NCBI RefSeq assembly: GCF_023630205.1
Contig: NZ_JALPRR010000002.1
Coordinates: forward strand, 488,899-552,898
Source: Pontibacter ruber
GTDB taxonomy: Bacteria; Bacteroidota; Bacteroidia; Cytophagales; Hymenobacteraceae
DNA: 64,000 bases
Reading direction: 5' to 3'
This document shows, piece by piece, positions 8,162-17,531 of this stretch (the stretch's first letter is position 1; every line of letters begins with the position of its first letter). Below the pieces are notes generated by a model. The model saw only the letters and a list, made by a program, of their open reading frames with translations. It ran no database searches and had not been told where the DNA came from. Both the position numbers and the translations under genes were made by a program.

Positions 8162-9433
8162 TCACCCTACCCCAACATACAGCAACTGCCCTAACCTCGT
8201 AGTATAACACGGCGACTTCTTCTCGCACTTGAGTTGCCAGGGACGGGTGGTGCCCTGGGCGGCGCAGGTTACTTTGTCGCGGCCCCAGGCGCTGTTGAGC
8301 TTGTCCAAGGCTTGCATCAGGCGCTGGTGCTTGTCGCGGTCTACGGTGTCGAGCAGGGAGGCCTGTACCTGGTTCTGCGGCCGCAGCTCCGACACGATCA
8401 CACCACTCTTTTTATACTTGTAGCCTTCGCGGTAAAGGGCCTGCAAAGCGAGGTTGGCGTAGTGCAGCAATTCCAGCGTGCTGTTGCTGGCGGTGGGCAG
8501 CGCAATGGTTTTGCTGTTGAAATACTGTGGCTCGTCCCGAAACTGGTTGGTCTGCAGAAACACCGTAATGGCACCGGCGCAGCTTTTCTGCCTGCGCAGC
8601 TTAGCCGCACAGCGCGAGGCATAGTTGGCCGTTGCCTCCTGCAACTCCGACAAACTGCTAACCGACTGGCCGAAAGAGCGGGAAGTACAGATGTTCTGCT
8701 TGTTAGGCGCCACCAGTTCGAGGTCCAGGCAGGCCTCGCCGCGCAACTCCCGCACCGTGCGCAGCCCTACCACCGTCATGTTCTTCTTTACAAATGCATC
8801 AGAAGCGTTGCGCAAATCCAGGGCCGTATGAATACCAAAGCCGGCAAGCTTCTGGGCATAGCGCCGCCCGATGCCCCACACATCGCCTACTTCGGTACGC
8901 CGCAGTGCCTCTTCTATATGCCGCTCGTCTGTCAGCACCAATACACCATCTGCCTTCTTCGACTTCTTGGACAGCCGGTTAGCCAGCTTAGCCAGCGTTT
9001 TGGTCGGTGCTATGCCCACCGACACCGGTATACCTGTCCAGGTTTTTACCGTATTGCGCATTTCCTGCGCATAATGGTTCAGGTCACGGCCATAGAAGTT
9101 GCCCAGGTCCAGAAAGGCTTCGTCGATAGAGTATACTTCCAGGTTAGGCGTAAACTGTGCCAGCGTCTGCATCACCCGCGCCGACATATCGCCATACAAC
9201 GTATAGTTGCTGCTGAATACCTGCACATCGTGCTGCTCTATCACGTCTTTTGCCTTAAAAGCAGGTTCTCCCATCTGTATGCCCAATGCCTTGGCTTCGT
9301 TTGATCGGGCAATGATGCAGCCATCGTTATTGGAGAGCACCACAATAGGCTTGCCTTCCAGCTTCGGATCGAACACCCGCTCGCAGGAAGCATAAAAGTT
9401 ATTGCAGTCTACTAAAGCAAACAGGCTGGTCAT
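8162..9433 (-). CDS. umuC: Translesion DNA polymerase V catalytic subunit UmuC
   Basis: 423-residue Y-family polymerase. The N-terminal catalytic block is [14 protein letters not shown], the second carboxylate motif is [10 protein letters not shown], and the little-finger and C-terminal regions have UmuC rather than DinB character ([14 protein letters not shown]-terminal [11 protein letters not shown] block). It copies past DNA lesions after activation with processed UmuD. Its start codon overlaps the umuD stop by 4 bases (9430-9433), so the two are translationally coupled. Full length compared with the family; catalytic acidic residues are present. Confidence 0.95.
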   Translation of the reverse strand: MTSLFALVDCNNFYASCERVFDPKLEGKPIVVLSNNDGCIIARSNEAKALGIQMGEPAFKAKDVIEQHDVQVFSSNYTLYGDMSARVMQTLAQFTPNLEVYSIDEAFLDLGNFYGRDLNHYAQEMRNTVKTWTGIPVSVGIAPTKTLAKLANRLSKKSKKADGVLVLTDERHIEEALRRTEVGDVWGIGRRYAQKLAGFGIHTALDLRNASDAFVKKNMTVVGLRTVRELRGEACLDLELVAPNKQNICTSRSFGQSVSSLSELQEATANYASRCAAKLRRQKSCAGAITVFLQTNQFRDEPQYFNSKTIALPTASNSTLELLHYANLALQALYREGYKYKKSGVIVSELRPQNQVQASLLDTVDRDKHQRLMQALDKLNSAWGRDKVTCAAQGTTRPWQLKCEKKSPCYTTRLGQLLYVGVG

Positions 9434-9891
9434 GGCTGTCCGTTAATTTTGTGCAGCGACCAAACCACAACGCCCCACGGTTTAAAATCCATTTCGTCTG
9501 TGATCTCGATAGGCGGATACGCTTCGTTGGCCGGTTGCAGGAACATGCGCGTGCCTTTGCACAGGAGCCGTTTTACGGTAAACTCGCCGTCTACTACGCC
9601 TATAATAATGTGTCCGTCGGATGGCTTCAGCGAGCGGTCTACTACCAGTATGTCGCCATCGTGCAGGCGGGCGTCGCGCATCGACTCGCCCCGCACCCGC
9701 ACCAGGTACGTGGCCGTAGGGTTCCGGATGAGCACGTGCTGCAGGTTTACTTTATCTTCCAGGTAATCATCGGCAGGCGACGGAAAACCGGCGGCTACGT
9801 AGTCGCGGCTGAGAGGCAGCTCCAGTAATTCGGGCAGCGGCAATAACTCCAAAGTGTAGGGTAGGGTGAAGGGTGTATGTATTTTTTCCAT
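9430..9891 (-). CDS. umuD: UmuD-type S24 peptidase subunit of polymerase V
   Basis: 153 residues of the LexA/UmuD S24 family. The self-cleavage site is AAGF (A34-G35), the nucleophile is Ser70 in RGESMRDA and the general base is Lys107 in FTVKRLL. The short N-terminal arm (no helix-turn-helix) separates it from LexA. RecA filaments should stimulate its self-cleavage, giving UmuD' which joins UmuC. First gene of the umuDC operon, preceded by a -7 box and overlapping dyads that fit SOS control. Confidence 0.93.
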   Translation of the reverse strand: MEKIHTPFTLPYTLELLPLPELLELPLSRDYVAAGFPSPADDYLEDKVNLQHVLIRNPTATYLVRVRGESMRDARLHDGDILVVDRSLKPSDGHIIIGVVDGEFTVKRLLCKGTRMFLQPANEAYPPIEITDEMDFKPWGVVVWSLHKINGQP

Positions 9892-9926
9892 AGTTGATTT
9901 TCTTTCGTCTCTTGTGACACACGGCT

Positions 9927-9934
9927 CAAATATA
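9927..9934 (-). promoter_or_regulatory. -7 box of the umuDC promoter
   Basis: On the minus strand this is TATATTTG, a perfect match to TAnnTTTG, 36 bases before the umuD start. The -33 region falls inside the dyad at 9953-9969 and has no clear TTTG. Confidence 0.55.
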
Positions 9935-9952
9935 TAGGTTTTGCTAATATAG

Positions 9953-9981
9953 TTGGTATTTTATACTAATAATTTTAGTAT
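9953..9981. promoter_or_regulatory. Candidate SOS (LexA-type) operator
   Basis: Three related half-sites, TTGGTAT, ATACTAA and TTAGTAT, form two overlapping dyads: 9953-9969 with a 3-base spacer and 9963-9981 with a 5-base spacer. They cover the expected -33 position of the umuDC promoter. A repressor bound here would block transcription, as expected for an SOS operon. The identity of the repressor is inferred. Confidence 0.5.
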
Positions 9982-10044
9982 TTTGTTCAAGTTGAAACGA
10001 AACAGCCTGTGTAACAGGTAATAAAATCAAAACAGAGCAAGTGC

Positions 10045-10548
10045 ATGCAGGCAGTTATATTTTGTGGGATACAGGCCAGCGGGAAATCTACTTTCTACAA
10101 GGAGCATTTCTTTAACACGCACGTGCGCATCAGCCTGGATCTGCTGCGCACCCGTAACCGCGAGAACCTCCTGCTGGAAGCCTGCTTGAGCACCCAAATG
10201 CGCTTTGTAGTAGACAATACCAACCCCACTGCAGCGGAACGGCAGAAGTACATCGGGCTGGCTAAAGCGGCCAGGTATGAGGTAGTAGGTTATTTCTTCG
10301 AGACAAGCGTAAAGGAGGCACTGGTACGCAACAGCCGGCGTAGCGGCAGATTTGTAGTTCCGGACAAAGGGGTTTTCGGTACGCTTAAAAGGTTGCAGAA
10401 GCCAGCTTTAGCCGAAGGATTTGATGTGCTGTACCTGGTTCGGTTGCAACAGGATGGCAGCTACATCATTAAACAGGTAGAGCCTGAAACAGGACACCGA
10501 TTCCCCGATAGCGCTGATGGTCCGGACGGATCCGAGCCCGAAGTATAA
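10045..10548 (+). CDS. P-loop AAA kinase-like protein
   Basis: 167 residues. The Walker A motif GIQASGKST is at the N-terminus, followed by RISLDLLRTR and the FVVDNTNPTAAER block typical of the polynucleotide kinase/zeta-toxin-like P-loop kinases. The C-terminal ~20 residues are acidic and Pro-rich and look disordered. It probably phosphorylates a nucleotide or nucleic-acid end. It is divergent from umuDC and shares the 150-base regulatory region, so the SOS operator could affect it too. Confidence 0.75.
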   Translation: MQAVIFCGIQASGKSTFYKEHFFNTHVRISLDLLRTRNRENLLLEACLSTQMRFVVDNTNPTAAERQKYIGLAKAARYEVVGYFFETSVKEALVRNSRRSGRFVVPDKGVFGTLKRLQKPALAEGFDVLYLVRLQQDGSYIIKQVEPETGHRFPDSADGPDGSEPEV

Positions 10549-10747
10549 ATTTGCTTTTGTCTTATAGCCGCTGATCATCAATATATCTTGATTTAACAAT
10601 TGGGTGTTTATGCGGAGGTGGTATCCGTATTGGCTTTTTATCTGCAAAGCCTGGCAATCCGTTAAAGTAACCGAGGTAACGAGGGCAGAGCGCCTGTGAC
10701 CTCTGATACTGTTTTTTATCCACTTTAAAGATGAAGCTATGAGAGAA

Positions 10748-11278
10748 ATGAAATTACAAGGTTGGAAACTTCTGCTGCTGTTAGTGCCATTCATTGGCTT
10801 TTCAGCCTGCGATGACGACGACGATGATGATCAGATAGATGTGATGACTTCGGCAGAATTTGTGGAGCAGGCTGCTACCAGCGACACCTTTGAGATCGAG
10901 ACTGCTAACCTTGCTCTGCAGAAATCTACCATGCGGGAGGTGCAGGAGTTTGCCCAGGAACTGCTGAACGACCATACTGCATCCCGTACGCAGTTGAGAA
11001 CACTGGCCCGGCAGAAAGGGATTGAGGAACCAACCACCCTGCCTCAGGACAGAGCTCTTATCCTGGACAAACTTGCCGGCAGAACCGGCGTTGCCTTTGA
11101 TAAGGACTTTGCCAACATACAGCTGCAGGCACACGAAGATGCCATAAACCTGTACGAAAAAGCTGCCGACCAGCTCGAAGACCAGAACCTGAGGGCCTTT
11201 GCTGAGCAGCAACTGCCAATACTGCGCAGGCACCTGGACCACGCGCAGGTCCTTAAAGCCAAAACAGACCAGCTGTAG
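10748..11278 (+). CDS. DUF4142 lipoprotein
   Basis: A signal peptide with lipobox (LVPFIGFSAC) is followed by a run of Asp residues and then a DUF4142 domain, predicted to be a four-helix, ferritin-like bundle. It contains FVEQAATSDTFEIE, EVQEFAQELLNDH and a C-terminal QLPILRRHLDHA block. The function of the family is not known. The start is ATG 10748 because the positively charged signal-peptide n-region begins there; an ATG three codons upstream is possible. A paralogue sits at 20021-20557. A strong terminator follows. Confidence 0.85.
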   Translation: MKLQGWKLLLLLVPFIGFSACDDDDDDDQIDVMTSAEFVEQAATSDTFEIETANLALQKSTMREVQEFAQELLNDHTASRTQLRTLARQKGIEEPTTLPQDRALILDKLAGRTGVAFDKDFANIQLQAHEDAINLYEKAADQLEDQNLRAFAEQQLPILRRHLDHAQVLKAKTDQL

Positions 11279-11296
11279 TACTTAAAACATGGCCTG

Positions 11297-11330
11297 AAAA
11301 AAGCACCTGCTACACGGCAGGTGCTTTTTT
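11297..11330 (+). terminator. Rho-independent terminator
   Basis: Stem AAAAAAGCACCTGC/GCAGGTGCTTTTTT (11297-11310 / 11317-11330) with a 6-base loop, followed immediately by TATACTT. Confidence 0.9.
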
Positions 11331-11541
11331 TATACTTTGCTGCAAGCAGTGGCTCTGTTTATACTTCAGGGGTGAGTACTTTATCTTTTCCCGGAGCAAA
11401 ACAAAAACTTGTTGAGACAGGCGGAATTAAAAGAAGAATATCCTGTGTTCGCACTAGGTAAATATGTTTTGAAGCAGAAGCCTGAACAGCTTGGTTTTGG
11501 TGATGCCAAAGCATTACTTTTGAGAAGAAATTCATACTTAG

Positions 11542-12783
11542 ATGATACAACGCAGCACCCGGCTCGATGCGGTTCATTACGAACTATGCGGGCCAATATA
11601 CGAGCAGGCAAAGCAACTGGAACTGCAGGGCCACCGCATTACAAAACTGAATATTGGTAACCCGACACCTTTTGGCTTTACCGCTTCTGAAGAGGTAATA
11701 CAAAGCGTAGTGGCCAACCTGCACCCAGCTCAAGGCTACTCCGACCACAAAGGCATACTGGCAGCCCGCGAGGCCATCCGGAATTACTATATCGGCAAAG
11801 GCATACACGGCATCCATACCGACGATATTTCGATTGGAAACGGTGTAAGCGAACTTATACTTCATGCGGTGCAGGGTTTGCTGAACGATGGCGACGAAGT
11901 GCTGGTGCCCTCGCCGGATTACCCGCTCTGGACGGCAGCCGTGCGCTTTTCGGGAGGCAAAGCCGTGCATTACCTCTGCGACGAAGCATCGGACTGGAAC
12001 CCGGATCTGAAAGATATCCGCAGCAAGATCACGAGCCGCACCCGGGCTATTGTCATCATCAACCCAAACAACCCGACGGGTGCCGTTTACACCCCGGAAC
12101 TGCTGCAGGAACTGGTGCAGCTGGCGGCGCAGCATAACCTGGTCGTGTTTTCGGATGAGATCTACGACAAGATACTGTACGACGATACCAAGCATTACCC
12201 GACTGCCACGTTCTCTGATGAGACCCTGACCGTTACGTTTAGCGGCTTGTCTAAAAATTACCTGGCGGCAGGCTTCCGGGCCGGCTGGATGGTCGTGAGT
12301 GGCAACAAGGCAAAGGCTGCCTCTTACATCGACGGCCTGAACACGCTGGCCAGCTTGCGGGTGTGCAGCAACGTGCCGGCGCAGTATGCCATAAAAGTAG
12401 CGTTGGAAGGACACCAAAGTATAAACGACCTGGTGCTGCCAACTGGCCGCCTGCGCCAGCAGCGCGACATCTGCTACGAAAAGCTTACCTCCATACCCGG
12501 TATTACCTGCGTAAAGCCGAAAGGTGCTTTTTACCTCTTCCCGAAGATCGATGTAAGGAAGTATAACATACAGGACGACCAGCAGTTTGTACTTGATTTC
12601 CTGCGCGAGCAGCACGTATTGCTGGTGCAGGGCAGCGGCTTTAACTGGCAGCAGCCCGACCACTTCCGGATTGTGTACCTGCCGGAGTTGCAGGAGCTAA
12701 GCCAAACCATGGATAAGCTAAGCTTGTTCCTGAGTACGTACCAGCAGAACGTGCCAATGCTTCAGGAGCTGGCGAAAGTATAG
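11542..12783 (+). CDS. PLP-dependent aminotransferase, AlaA-like
   Basis: 413-residue fold-type I (class I/II) aminotransferase. Visible family blocks are KLNIGNPTPFGF, GVSELILHAVQ, PSPDYPLWTAAV, IINPNNPTGAVY, FSDEIYDKILYD and the PLP lysine in FSGLSKNY, with the carboxylate-binding Arg in FRIVYLPE. The pattern is closest to alanine aminotransferase (AlaA/YfbQ), which makes alanine from pyruvate and glutamate; the exact amino-acid preference is inferred. It is expected to be cytoplasmic. It stands between terminators and a GC-rich hairpin, so it is probably monocistronic. Confidence 0.88.
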   Translation: MIQRSTRLDAVHYELCGPIYEQAKQLELQGHRITKLNIGNPTPFGFTASEEVIQSVVANLHPAQGYSDHKGILAAREAIRNYYIGKGIHGIHTDDISIGNGVSELILHAVQGLLNDGDEVLVPSPDYPLWTAAVRFSGGKAVHYLCDEASDWNPDLKDIRSKITSRTRAIVIINPNNPTGAVYTPELLQELVQLAAQHNLVVFSDEIYDKILYDDTKHYPTATFSDETLTVTFSGLSKNYLAAGFRAGWMVVSGNKAKAASYIDGLNTLASLRVCSNVPAQYAIKVALEGHQSINDLVLPTGRLRQQRDICYEKLTSIPGITCVKPKGAFYLFPKIDVRKYNIQDDQQFVLDFLREQHVLLVQGSGFNWQQPDHFRIVYLPELQELSQTMDKLSLFLSTYQQNVPMLQELAKV

Positions 12784-12799
12784 GTATAGCTGCCTGCTA

Positions 12800-12829
12800 C
12801 CCCTCCAGGGATTCCCCTCCCTGGAGGGG
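12800..12829. repeat. GC-rich intergenic hairpin
   Basis: CCCCTCCAGGGA (12800-12811) pairs perfectly with TCCCTGGAGGGG (12818-12829) across a 6-base loop. No T-run follows in either direction, so it looks like a REP-type element rather than a terminator. Confidence 0.55.
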
Positions 12830-12909
12830 CAGGGGTGGGTAAAAATCACACCTCATACTTAAAATCAAAAGTATAAGTATACTTGCTCGAGCTACACAAG
12901 AACCGACAG

Positions 12910-13992
12910 ATGAAACTATACTTCCGATTTGCCTTTATACTTCTTGTACTGGCTGCCTGCACTGGAAAGCAGGAGAAAACGCAGCCAACAGTGGAGGATA
13001 TTTCGGAATCGGTGTATGCCTCGGGAGTGGTGAAGAGCCGTGATCAGTACCAGCTTTTTCCGAAAGTGAGTGGCAACATACAACAGATTTTTGTTACAGA
13101 AGGCGATGTGGTGAAGAAAGGGCAGCCGTTGATGAAAGTGGAAAATGAAGAGGCCCGCTTAAGCACCGAAAATGCCCGCATAGCTGCCGAATACGCCCGC
13201 GTCAGCGCCAATGCCGAAAAACTGAACGAACTGAAGGAAGCCATAGAACTGGCCCGGATCAAAAAGCAGAACGACTCGCTGCTGCTGGTAAGGCAGCGTA
13301 ATTTGTGGGCCAAACAGATCGGCACCCGCGTAGAACTGGAACAGCGGGAGCTCAATTATGAAAATTCTGTTACAAGCTACCGCTCGGCCATACTTCGGTA
13401 CAACGACCTTAAAAAGCAGCTGAACTTTGCCGCCCGGCAATCGCAGAAAAGCCTGCAGATAAGCGAGACCATGGCTGAGGACTATACCGTTAAAAGCGAA
13501 ACCAACGGCAAAGTATACAGTGTTCTGAAGGAGAAAGGAGAGATGGTGAGCCCGCAGATACCGGTAGCGGTAATCGGAGATGCGAACGAATTTATACTTG
13601 AGCTGCAGGTAGATGAATACGACATTGCACGTGTAAAGATCGGGCAGAAAGTGCTGCTGAACCTGGACAGCTACAAAGGGCAGGTGTTCGAGGGCAAAGT
13701 ATACAAGATCAACCCGGCAATGAACGAGCGTACGCGCTCCTTTACCGTGGAAGCCAGTTTTGTTACCAAACCACCTGCGCTTTACCCGAACCTTACCACC
13801 GAAGCCAACATCATCATACAGGCTAAAAAGAACGCGCTTCTTATCCCGCGCGAGTACCTGCTAGACGGCTCGTATGTGATGACGGAAGATGGCAAAAGAG
13901 TGCAGGTGAAAACCGGTCTGAAAGACTATAAAAAGGTAGAAATACTGGATGGACTGACGAAGGATGATGTGATCGTAAAACCGGCAGAATGA
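12910..13992 (+). CDS. HlyD/MacA-family periplasmic adaptor lipoprotein
   Basis: About 360 residues. A lipoprotein signal (FILLVLAAC) is followed by a lipoyl half-motif (ASGVVKSRDQY, VTEGDVVKKGQPL), a long coiled-coil hairpin (about residues 80-180), the returning lipoyl half (DYTVKSETNGKVYSVL) and a beta-barrel domain. It would link an inner-membrane ABC exporter to the outer membrane. Start ATG 12910 gives a compact signal peptide. The stop overlaps the next start (ATGA, 13989-13992), so it forms an operon with the permease and ATPase. Confidence 0.88.
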   Translation: MKLYFRFAFILLVLAACTGKQEKTQPTVEDISESVYASGVVKSRDQYQLFPKVSGNIQQIFVTEGDVVKKGQPLMKVENEEARLSTENARIAAEYARVSANAEKLNELKEAIELARIKKQNDSLLLVRQRNLWAKQIGTRVELEQRELNYENSVTSYRSAILRYNDLKKQLNFAARQSQKSLQISETMAEDYTVKSETNGKVYSVLKEKGEMVSPQIPVAVIGDANEFILELQVDEYDIARVKIGQKVLLNLDSYKGQVFEGKVYKINPAMNERTRSFTVEASFVTKPPALYPNLTTEANIIIQAKKNALLIPREYLLDGSYVMTEDGKRVQVKTGLKDYKKVEILDGLTKDDVIVKPAE

Positions 13993-15248
13993 ATACAAAA
14001 CTCATTTTCGGGATAGCAAAGTCGCTGCTGCTGGCCCGGCTGGGGCAGACGCTGGTAGCGGCTGTTGGTGTTACGTTCAGTATTGCCATGTTCATTACGC
14101 TGCTCAGCTTCATGAACGGCCTCAACGACCTGCTCGATGGCCTCATCCTGAACCGCACACCCCACGTGCGCCTCTACAACGAAATAAAGCCAAGCGAAAA
14201 CCAGCCCGTTAACGAATCTCCCGAGTATGCAAACTCCTACAACTTCATCAGCTCCGTAAAATCAGGCATTTCCCGGCAGGAGATCTACAACAGCGGGCCT
14301 ATCATACAGGCGGTTAAAACCGACCCACGGGTAGTAGGCGTAGCGCCAAAGCTAACTACGCAGGTATTCTTCAACGAAGGCACCATCGATATCACGGGCG
14401 TTATCAATGGGGTGGATGTAGAAGAAGAGATGCGGCTTTTCAATTTCCAGGATTACGTAACGGCCGGCTCCGCCATCGATGCCAAAAACGTGGCCAACAG
14501 CATTATACTGGGCAAGGGACTGGCCGACATCCTGGTGGCCGACATTGGCGATGTGGTGCAGGTAACCACAGTGGAAGGCGAGCGCTTCCCGCTGAAGGTG
14601 GTCGGCTATTTTCAGTCGGGTATCCAGGAAATAGATAAAGTACAGAGCTATGCCTCTATCGTTACCACGCAGAAACTGGAGGGCAAGCCGGCCAATTACA
14701 TTACCGATATCCAGGTAAAACTGCAGGACCTGAAAATGGCGCCGGCAGTAGCACAGGAGTACAGGCAAAAGTTCGATATAGATGCCGAAGACATACAGAC
14801 CGCTAACGCGCAGTTCGAAACAGGCAGTAATATCCGGACGATAATTTCGTATGCGGTGGGCGTTACGTTGCTTGTAGTGGCAGGCTTCGGTATCTTCAAC
14901 ATCCTCAACATGATGATCTACGAGAAGATGGATTCTATTGCAATCCTGAAAGCCACCGGTTTTTCGGGCCGGGATGTAAACCGGGTGTTCCTGCTGATCT
15001 CGATGAGCATTGGTTTCTTTGGCGGCATGGTGGGCCTGGTGTTTGGCTTTATCTTTTCCGTGATCATCGATAACATACCGTTTAACACGGCGGCACTGCC
15101 AACCATCAAAACCTATCCGGTCGATTATAGCCCTGTTTTTTATTTTATAGGCGGCACTTTTTCCCTGATCACCACGTACCTGGCAGGCTTCTTCCCGGCC
15201 CGAAAAGCCAGCAGGGTAGACCCTGTAGAGATCATTAGAGGCAAGTAA
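13989..15248 (+). CDS. MacB/LolCE-like ABC transporter permease
   Basis: 419 residues with the four-helix topology of FtsX-type permeases: one N-terminal helix (about 20-45), a large periplasmic domain (about 50-280), then three C-terminal helices with the conserved FFPARKASRVDPVEIIRGK end. Such permeases work with a separate ATPase and an adaptor to move lipids, peptides or small molecules by mechanotransmission. It overlaps the adaptor gene by 4 bases and is followed after 1 base by the ATPase gene. The substrate is unknown. Confidence 0.9.
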   Translation: MNTKLIFGIAKSLLLARLGQTLVAAVGVTFSIAMFITLLSFMNGLNDLLDGLILNRTPHVRLYNEIKPSENQPVNESPEYANSYNFISSVKSGISRQEIYNSGPIIQAVKTDPRVVGVAPKLTTQVFFNEGTIDITGVINGVDVEEEMRLFNFQDYVTAGSAIDAKNVANSIILGKGLADILVADIGDVVQVTTVEGERFPLKVVGYFQSGIQEIDKVQSYASIVTTQKLEGKPANYITDIQVKLQDLKMAPAVAQEYRQKFDIDAEDIQTANAQFETGSNIRTIISYAVGVTLLVVAGFGIFNILNMMIYEKMDSIAILKATGFSGRDVNRVFLLISMSIGFFGGMVGLVFGFIFSVIIDNIPFNTAALPTIKTYPVDYSPVFYFIGGTFSLITTYLAGFFPARKASRVDPVEIIRGK

Positions 15249-15249
15249 C

Positions 15250-15930
15250 ATGCAGGACATCATACTGGAGGCACGGCACATCAACAAAGAGTTTCACGAC
15301 CCGGTAACGGTGCAGGTACTTACGGACATTACGTTTTCCGTGAACAAGGGGGAGTTTGTGTCGGTCATCGGCAAGTCGGGTTGTGGCAAGTCTACGCTGC
15401 TCTACATCCTGTCTACCATGGATACCGATTACGAAGGAGAGTTGCTGATAGACCAGGAGCTGATGACGGGCAGGAGCGATGCAGAACTGGCGCGCGTTCG
15501 TAACGAGAAGATCGGGTTCGTGTTCCAGTTCCACTACCTGCTCAACGAGTTTACAGTGCTCCGGAACGTGATGCTGCCCGGCTTAAAGCTGAACAGGTAC
15601 AGCGAAGAGGAAGTGGAGCACCGGGCCATGGAACGGCTAAAGATGCTGGGCATTGAGCACCTGGCAGTGCAGAAGGCCTACCGCATTTCCGGCGGCGAAA
15701 AGCAGCGGGTAGCCATTGCGCGCGCCCTCATCAACGATCCGCACATTATCATGGGCGATGAACCTACCGGCAACCTGGATACTAAAAACAGCGAGCACGT
15801 TTTCGAGATTTTCAAGGAACTGGCCGAACTGCACAACCAAACCCTGCTCATCGTTACCCACGACCAAAGCTTTGCCGAACGCAGCGGCCGCATCATCGAG
15901 ATGGAAGACGGTCGGATTATTCGGCATTAG
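15250..15930 (+). CDS. LolD/MacB-type ABC transporter ATPase
   Basis: 226-residue ATPase with Walker A GKSGCGKST, Q-loop in FVFQFHYLL, signature ISGGEKQR, Walker B IIMGDEPTGNLD and switch His in IVTHDQ. The length and the NEKIGFVFQ-type block match the MacB/LolD subgroup. It should power the permease encoded immediately upstream. Last gene of the three-gene export operon. Confidence 0.93.
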   Translation: MQDIILEARHINKEFHDPVTVQVLTDITFSVNKGEFVSVIGKSGCGKSTLLYILSTMDTDYEGELLIDQELMTGRSDAELARVRNEKIGFVFQFHYLLNEFTVLRNVMLPGLKLNRYSEEEVEHRAMERLKMLGIEHLAVQKAYRISGGEKQRVAIARALINDPHIIMGDEPTGNLDTKNSEHVFEIFKELAELHNQTLLIVTHDQSFAERSGRIIEMEDGRIIRH

Positions 15931-16439
15931 ATATTGTATACTTGAAATCACCCCGGAATATCACTTCAAGTTAGTGAGTAAGTATACTTTTTATCCTTCC
16001 TATTGAAAGAAGAGCTTTTCAGGTTTTCCCATGAGGCGCCTCGTCATTGAAGCTATGAAAGTATAAAAGCATAAAACTGAGAATGAAGGGGAGCAACGAA
16101 GCGAAGGCCAAGTATAGAGTGTGTCGGGCTGTACTTAAAAGTATAAATGAAGCCAAAATATACTTCAGCCTTGGGTATACCTTGCCCGTAGCAAAAGCTT
16201 AATCTCCCTTCTCACAAGATCCTTGCAGGATGACAAAATGAGGCTAAGTTCTGTTACTTATACTTGAAAGGATGGTTGTCGCTAAGGTATAGCTATAGAA
16301 GTAGTACGAGCTGCAAGCTCGCACCAGCACCGATTTGGTGAAGCATAAAGTTATACTTACATTATTAGTTGCTGCTGCTAAACAATAACTCCCGCCTCCT
16401 GTTCTCCGTGTAAATAATCTGTACCTGATCAGATTTACT
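15931..16439. other. Intergenic region dense in AAGTATA motifs
   Basis: About 509 bases with at least nine AAGTATA/TATACTT copies, including the palindrome AAGTATACTT at 15980-15989. The stretch near 16210 (AGATCCTTGCAGGATGAC) is self-complementary around CCTTGCAGG and may be a remnant of a dispersed repeat. No convincing gene is present. Confidence 0.55.
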
Positions 16440-17462
16440 ATGAGAGCAAGAACCATTTTACTGAACAATCGCCCGCAGGGCATGCCCACCGACGATACCT
16501 TTAAATTCACGGAAATAGACCTCCCCGCATTGCAGGAAGGGCAGGTGCTCCTGAAAGCCCTGTATATTTCCGTTGACCCTTACATGCGGGGGCGTATGAG
16601 TGAGGCAAAGTCGTATGTGGCGCCCTACAAGCTGAACGAGCCCATTACGGGAGGTGTCGTAGCCGAGGTAGTGGAAAGCCGGAACGGCCGGCTTCCGCAA
16701 GGTGCCGTGGTGTTGGGCAACCTGCCCTGGCAGACGTACTCCCTCTCCGATGGTACAGGCCTGACCCCTGTAGACCCGAACCTGGCACCGCTGAGCTACC
16801 ACCTTGGTATATTGGGTATGCCGGGTCTTACAGCTTATTGCGGCCTGCTTTTTATAGGCGATCCAAAGCCAGGCGAGACCGTGGTAGTATCCGGAGCGGC
16901 GGGTGCTGTGGGTACGGTGGTAGGGCAGATCGCAAAAATAAAAGGTTGCCGCGTGGTTGGCATTGCCGGCTCCGACGAAAAGATCAGTTACCTGAAGCAG
17001 GACCTGGGCTTTGACGAAGCCATCAACTATAAAACCGCCGGCAACATACAGCAGGCATTAGCTGCCGCCTGCCCGAAGGGCGTGGACGTATACTTTGACA
17101 ATGTAGGCGGTGAGATTTCAGATGCCGTTTACAGTTTGCTCAACAACTTTGCGCGCATTGCCATCTGCGGACAAATATCTTTTTACAACGCCACGTCGCC
17201 CCCAACAGGCCCGCGTGTAGAGCCCATCCTGCTGAAAACCAAATCGCTGATGAAAGGCTTTATCGTTGGTGATTACGTGGACAGGTTCGGTGAGGCAGCC
17301 AGCGGTCTGGCATCCTGGCTAAAAGAAGGTAAATTGCAGTACGAAGAGAATGTTCTGGAAGGATTTGATCAGTTGCCGCATGCTTTCCTGGGCCTGTTCA
17401 AAGGCGAGAACATTGGCAAACAGCTCGTAAAAGTGGCTGACTACAGCGCAGCAGGGCGCTAA
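16440..17462 (+). CDS. Zinc-independent MDR-family NADP-dependent oxidoreductase
   Basis: 340 residues of the leukotriene B4 dehydrogenase/curcumin reductase-like branch. The signature block ISVDPYMRGRM is near residue 45, the nucleotide-binding glycine motif is SGAAGAVGTVVGQIA, and VYFDNVGGE follows. Zinc ligands of classic alcohol dehydrogenases are absent. It should reduce alpha,beta-unsaturated carbonyls with NADPH. It lies 69 bases upstream of a YqhD-type dehydrogenase, so the two may cooperate in aldehyde or enone detoxification. Confidence 0.88.
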   Translation: MRARTILLNNRPQGMPTDDTFKFTEIDLPALQEGQVLLKALYISVDPYMRGRMSEAKSYVAPYKLNEPITGGVVAEVVESRNGRLPQGAVVLGNLPWQTYSLSDGTGLTPVDPNLAPLSYHLGILGMPGLTAYCGLLFIGDPKPGETVVVSGAAGAVGTVVGQIAKIKGCRVVGIAGSDEKISYLKQDLGFDEAINYKTAGNIQQALAAACPKGVDVYFDNVGGEISDAVYSLLNNFARIAICGQISFYNATSPPTGPRVEPILLKTKSLMKGFIVGDYVDRFGEAASGLASWLKEGKLQYEENVLEGFDQLPHAFLGLFKGENIGKQLVKVADYSAAGR

Positions 17463-17531
17463 CTTATACTTGAGTACAAGCTCTTCGGATTTACAGTTAA
17501 AAAGTAACACATCATTAGTATTCTTAATTAC

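Noticed and set aside
7944..8228. 94-codon minus-strand frame overlapping the end of umuC
   Set aside because: It overlaps the umuC 3' end and runs through two hairpins of an intergenic repeat. Its sequence looks like translated repeat DNA.
8234..9304. 356-codon open frame on the plus strand opposite umuC
   Set aside because: It lies wholly antisense to a full-length UmuC with all catalytic motifs. Its translation is Gln/His/Arg-rich with no family pattern, typical of a shadow frame in GC-biased third positions.
11584..12663. 359-codon frame antisense to the aminotransferase gene
   Set aside because: The plus-strand aminotransferase has every expected motif in order; the antisense frame has none and no start context.
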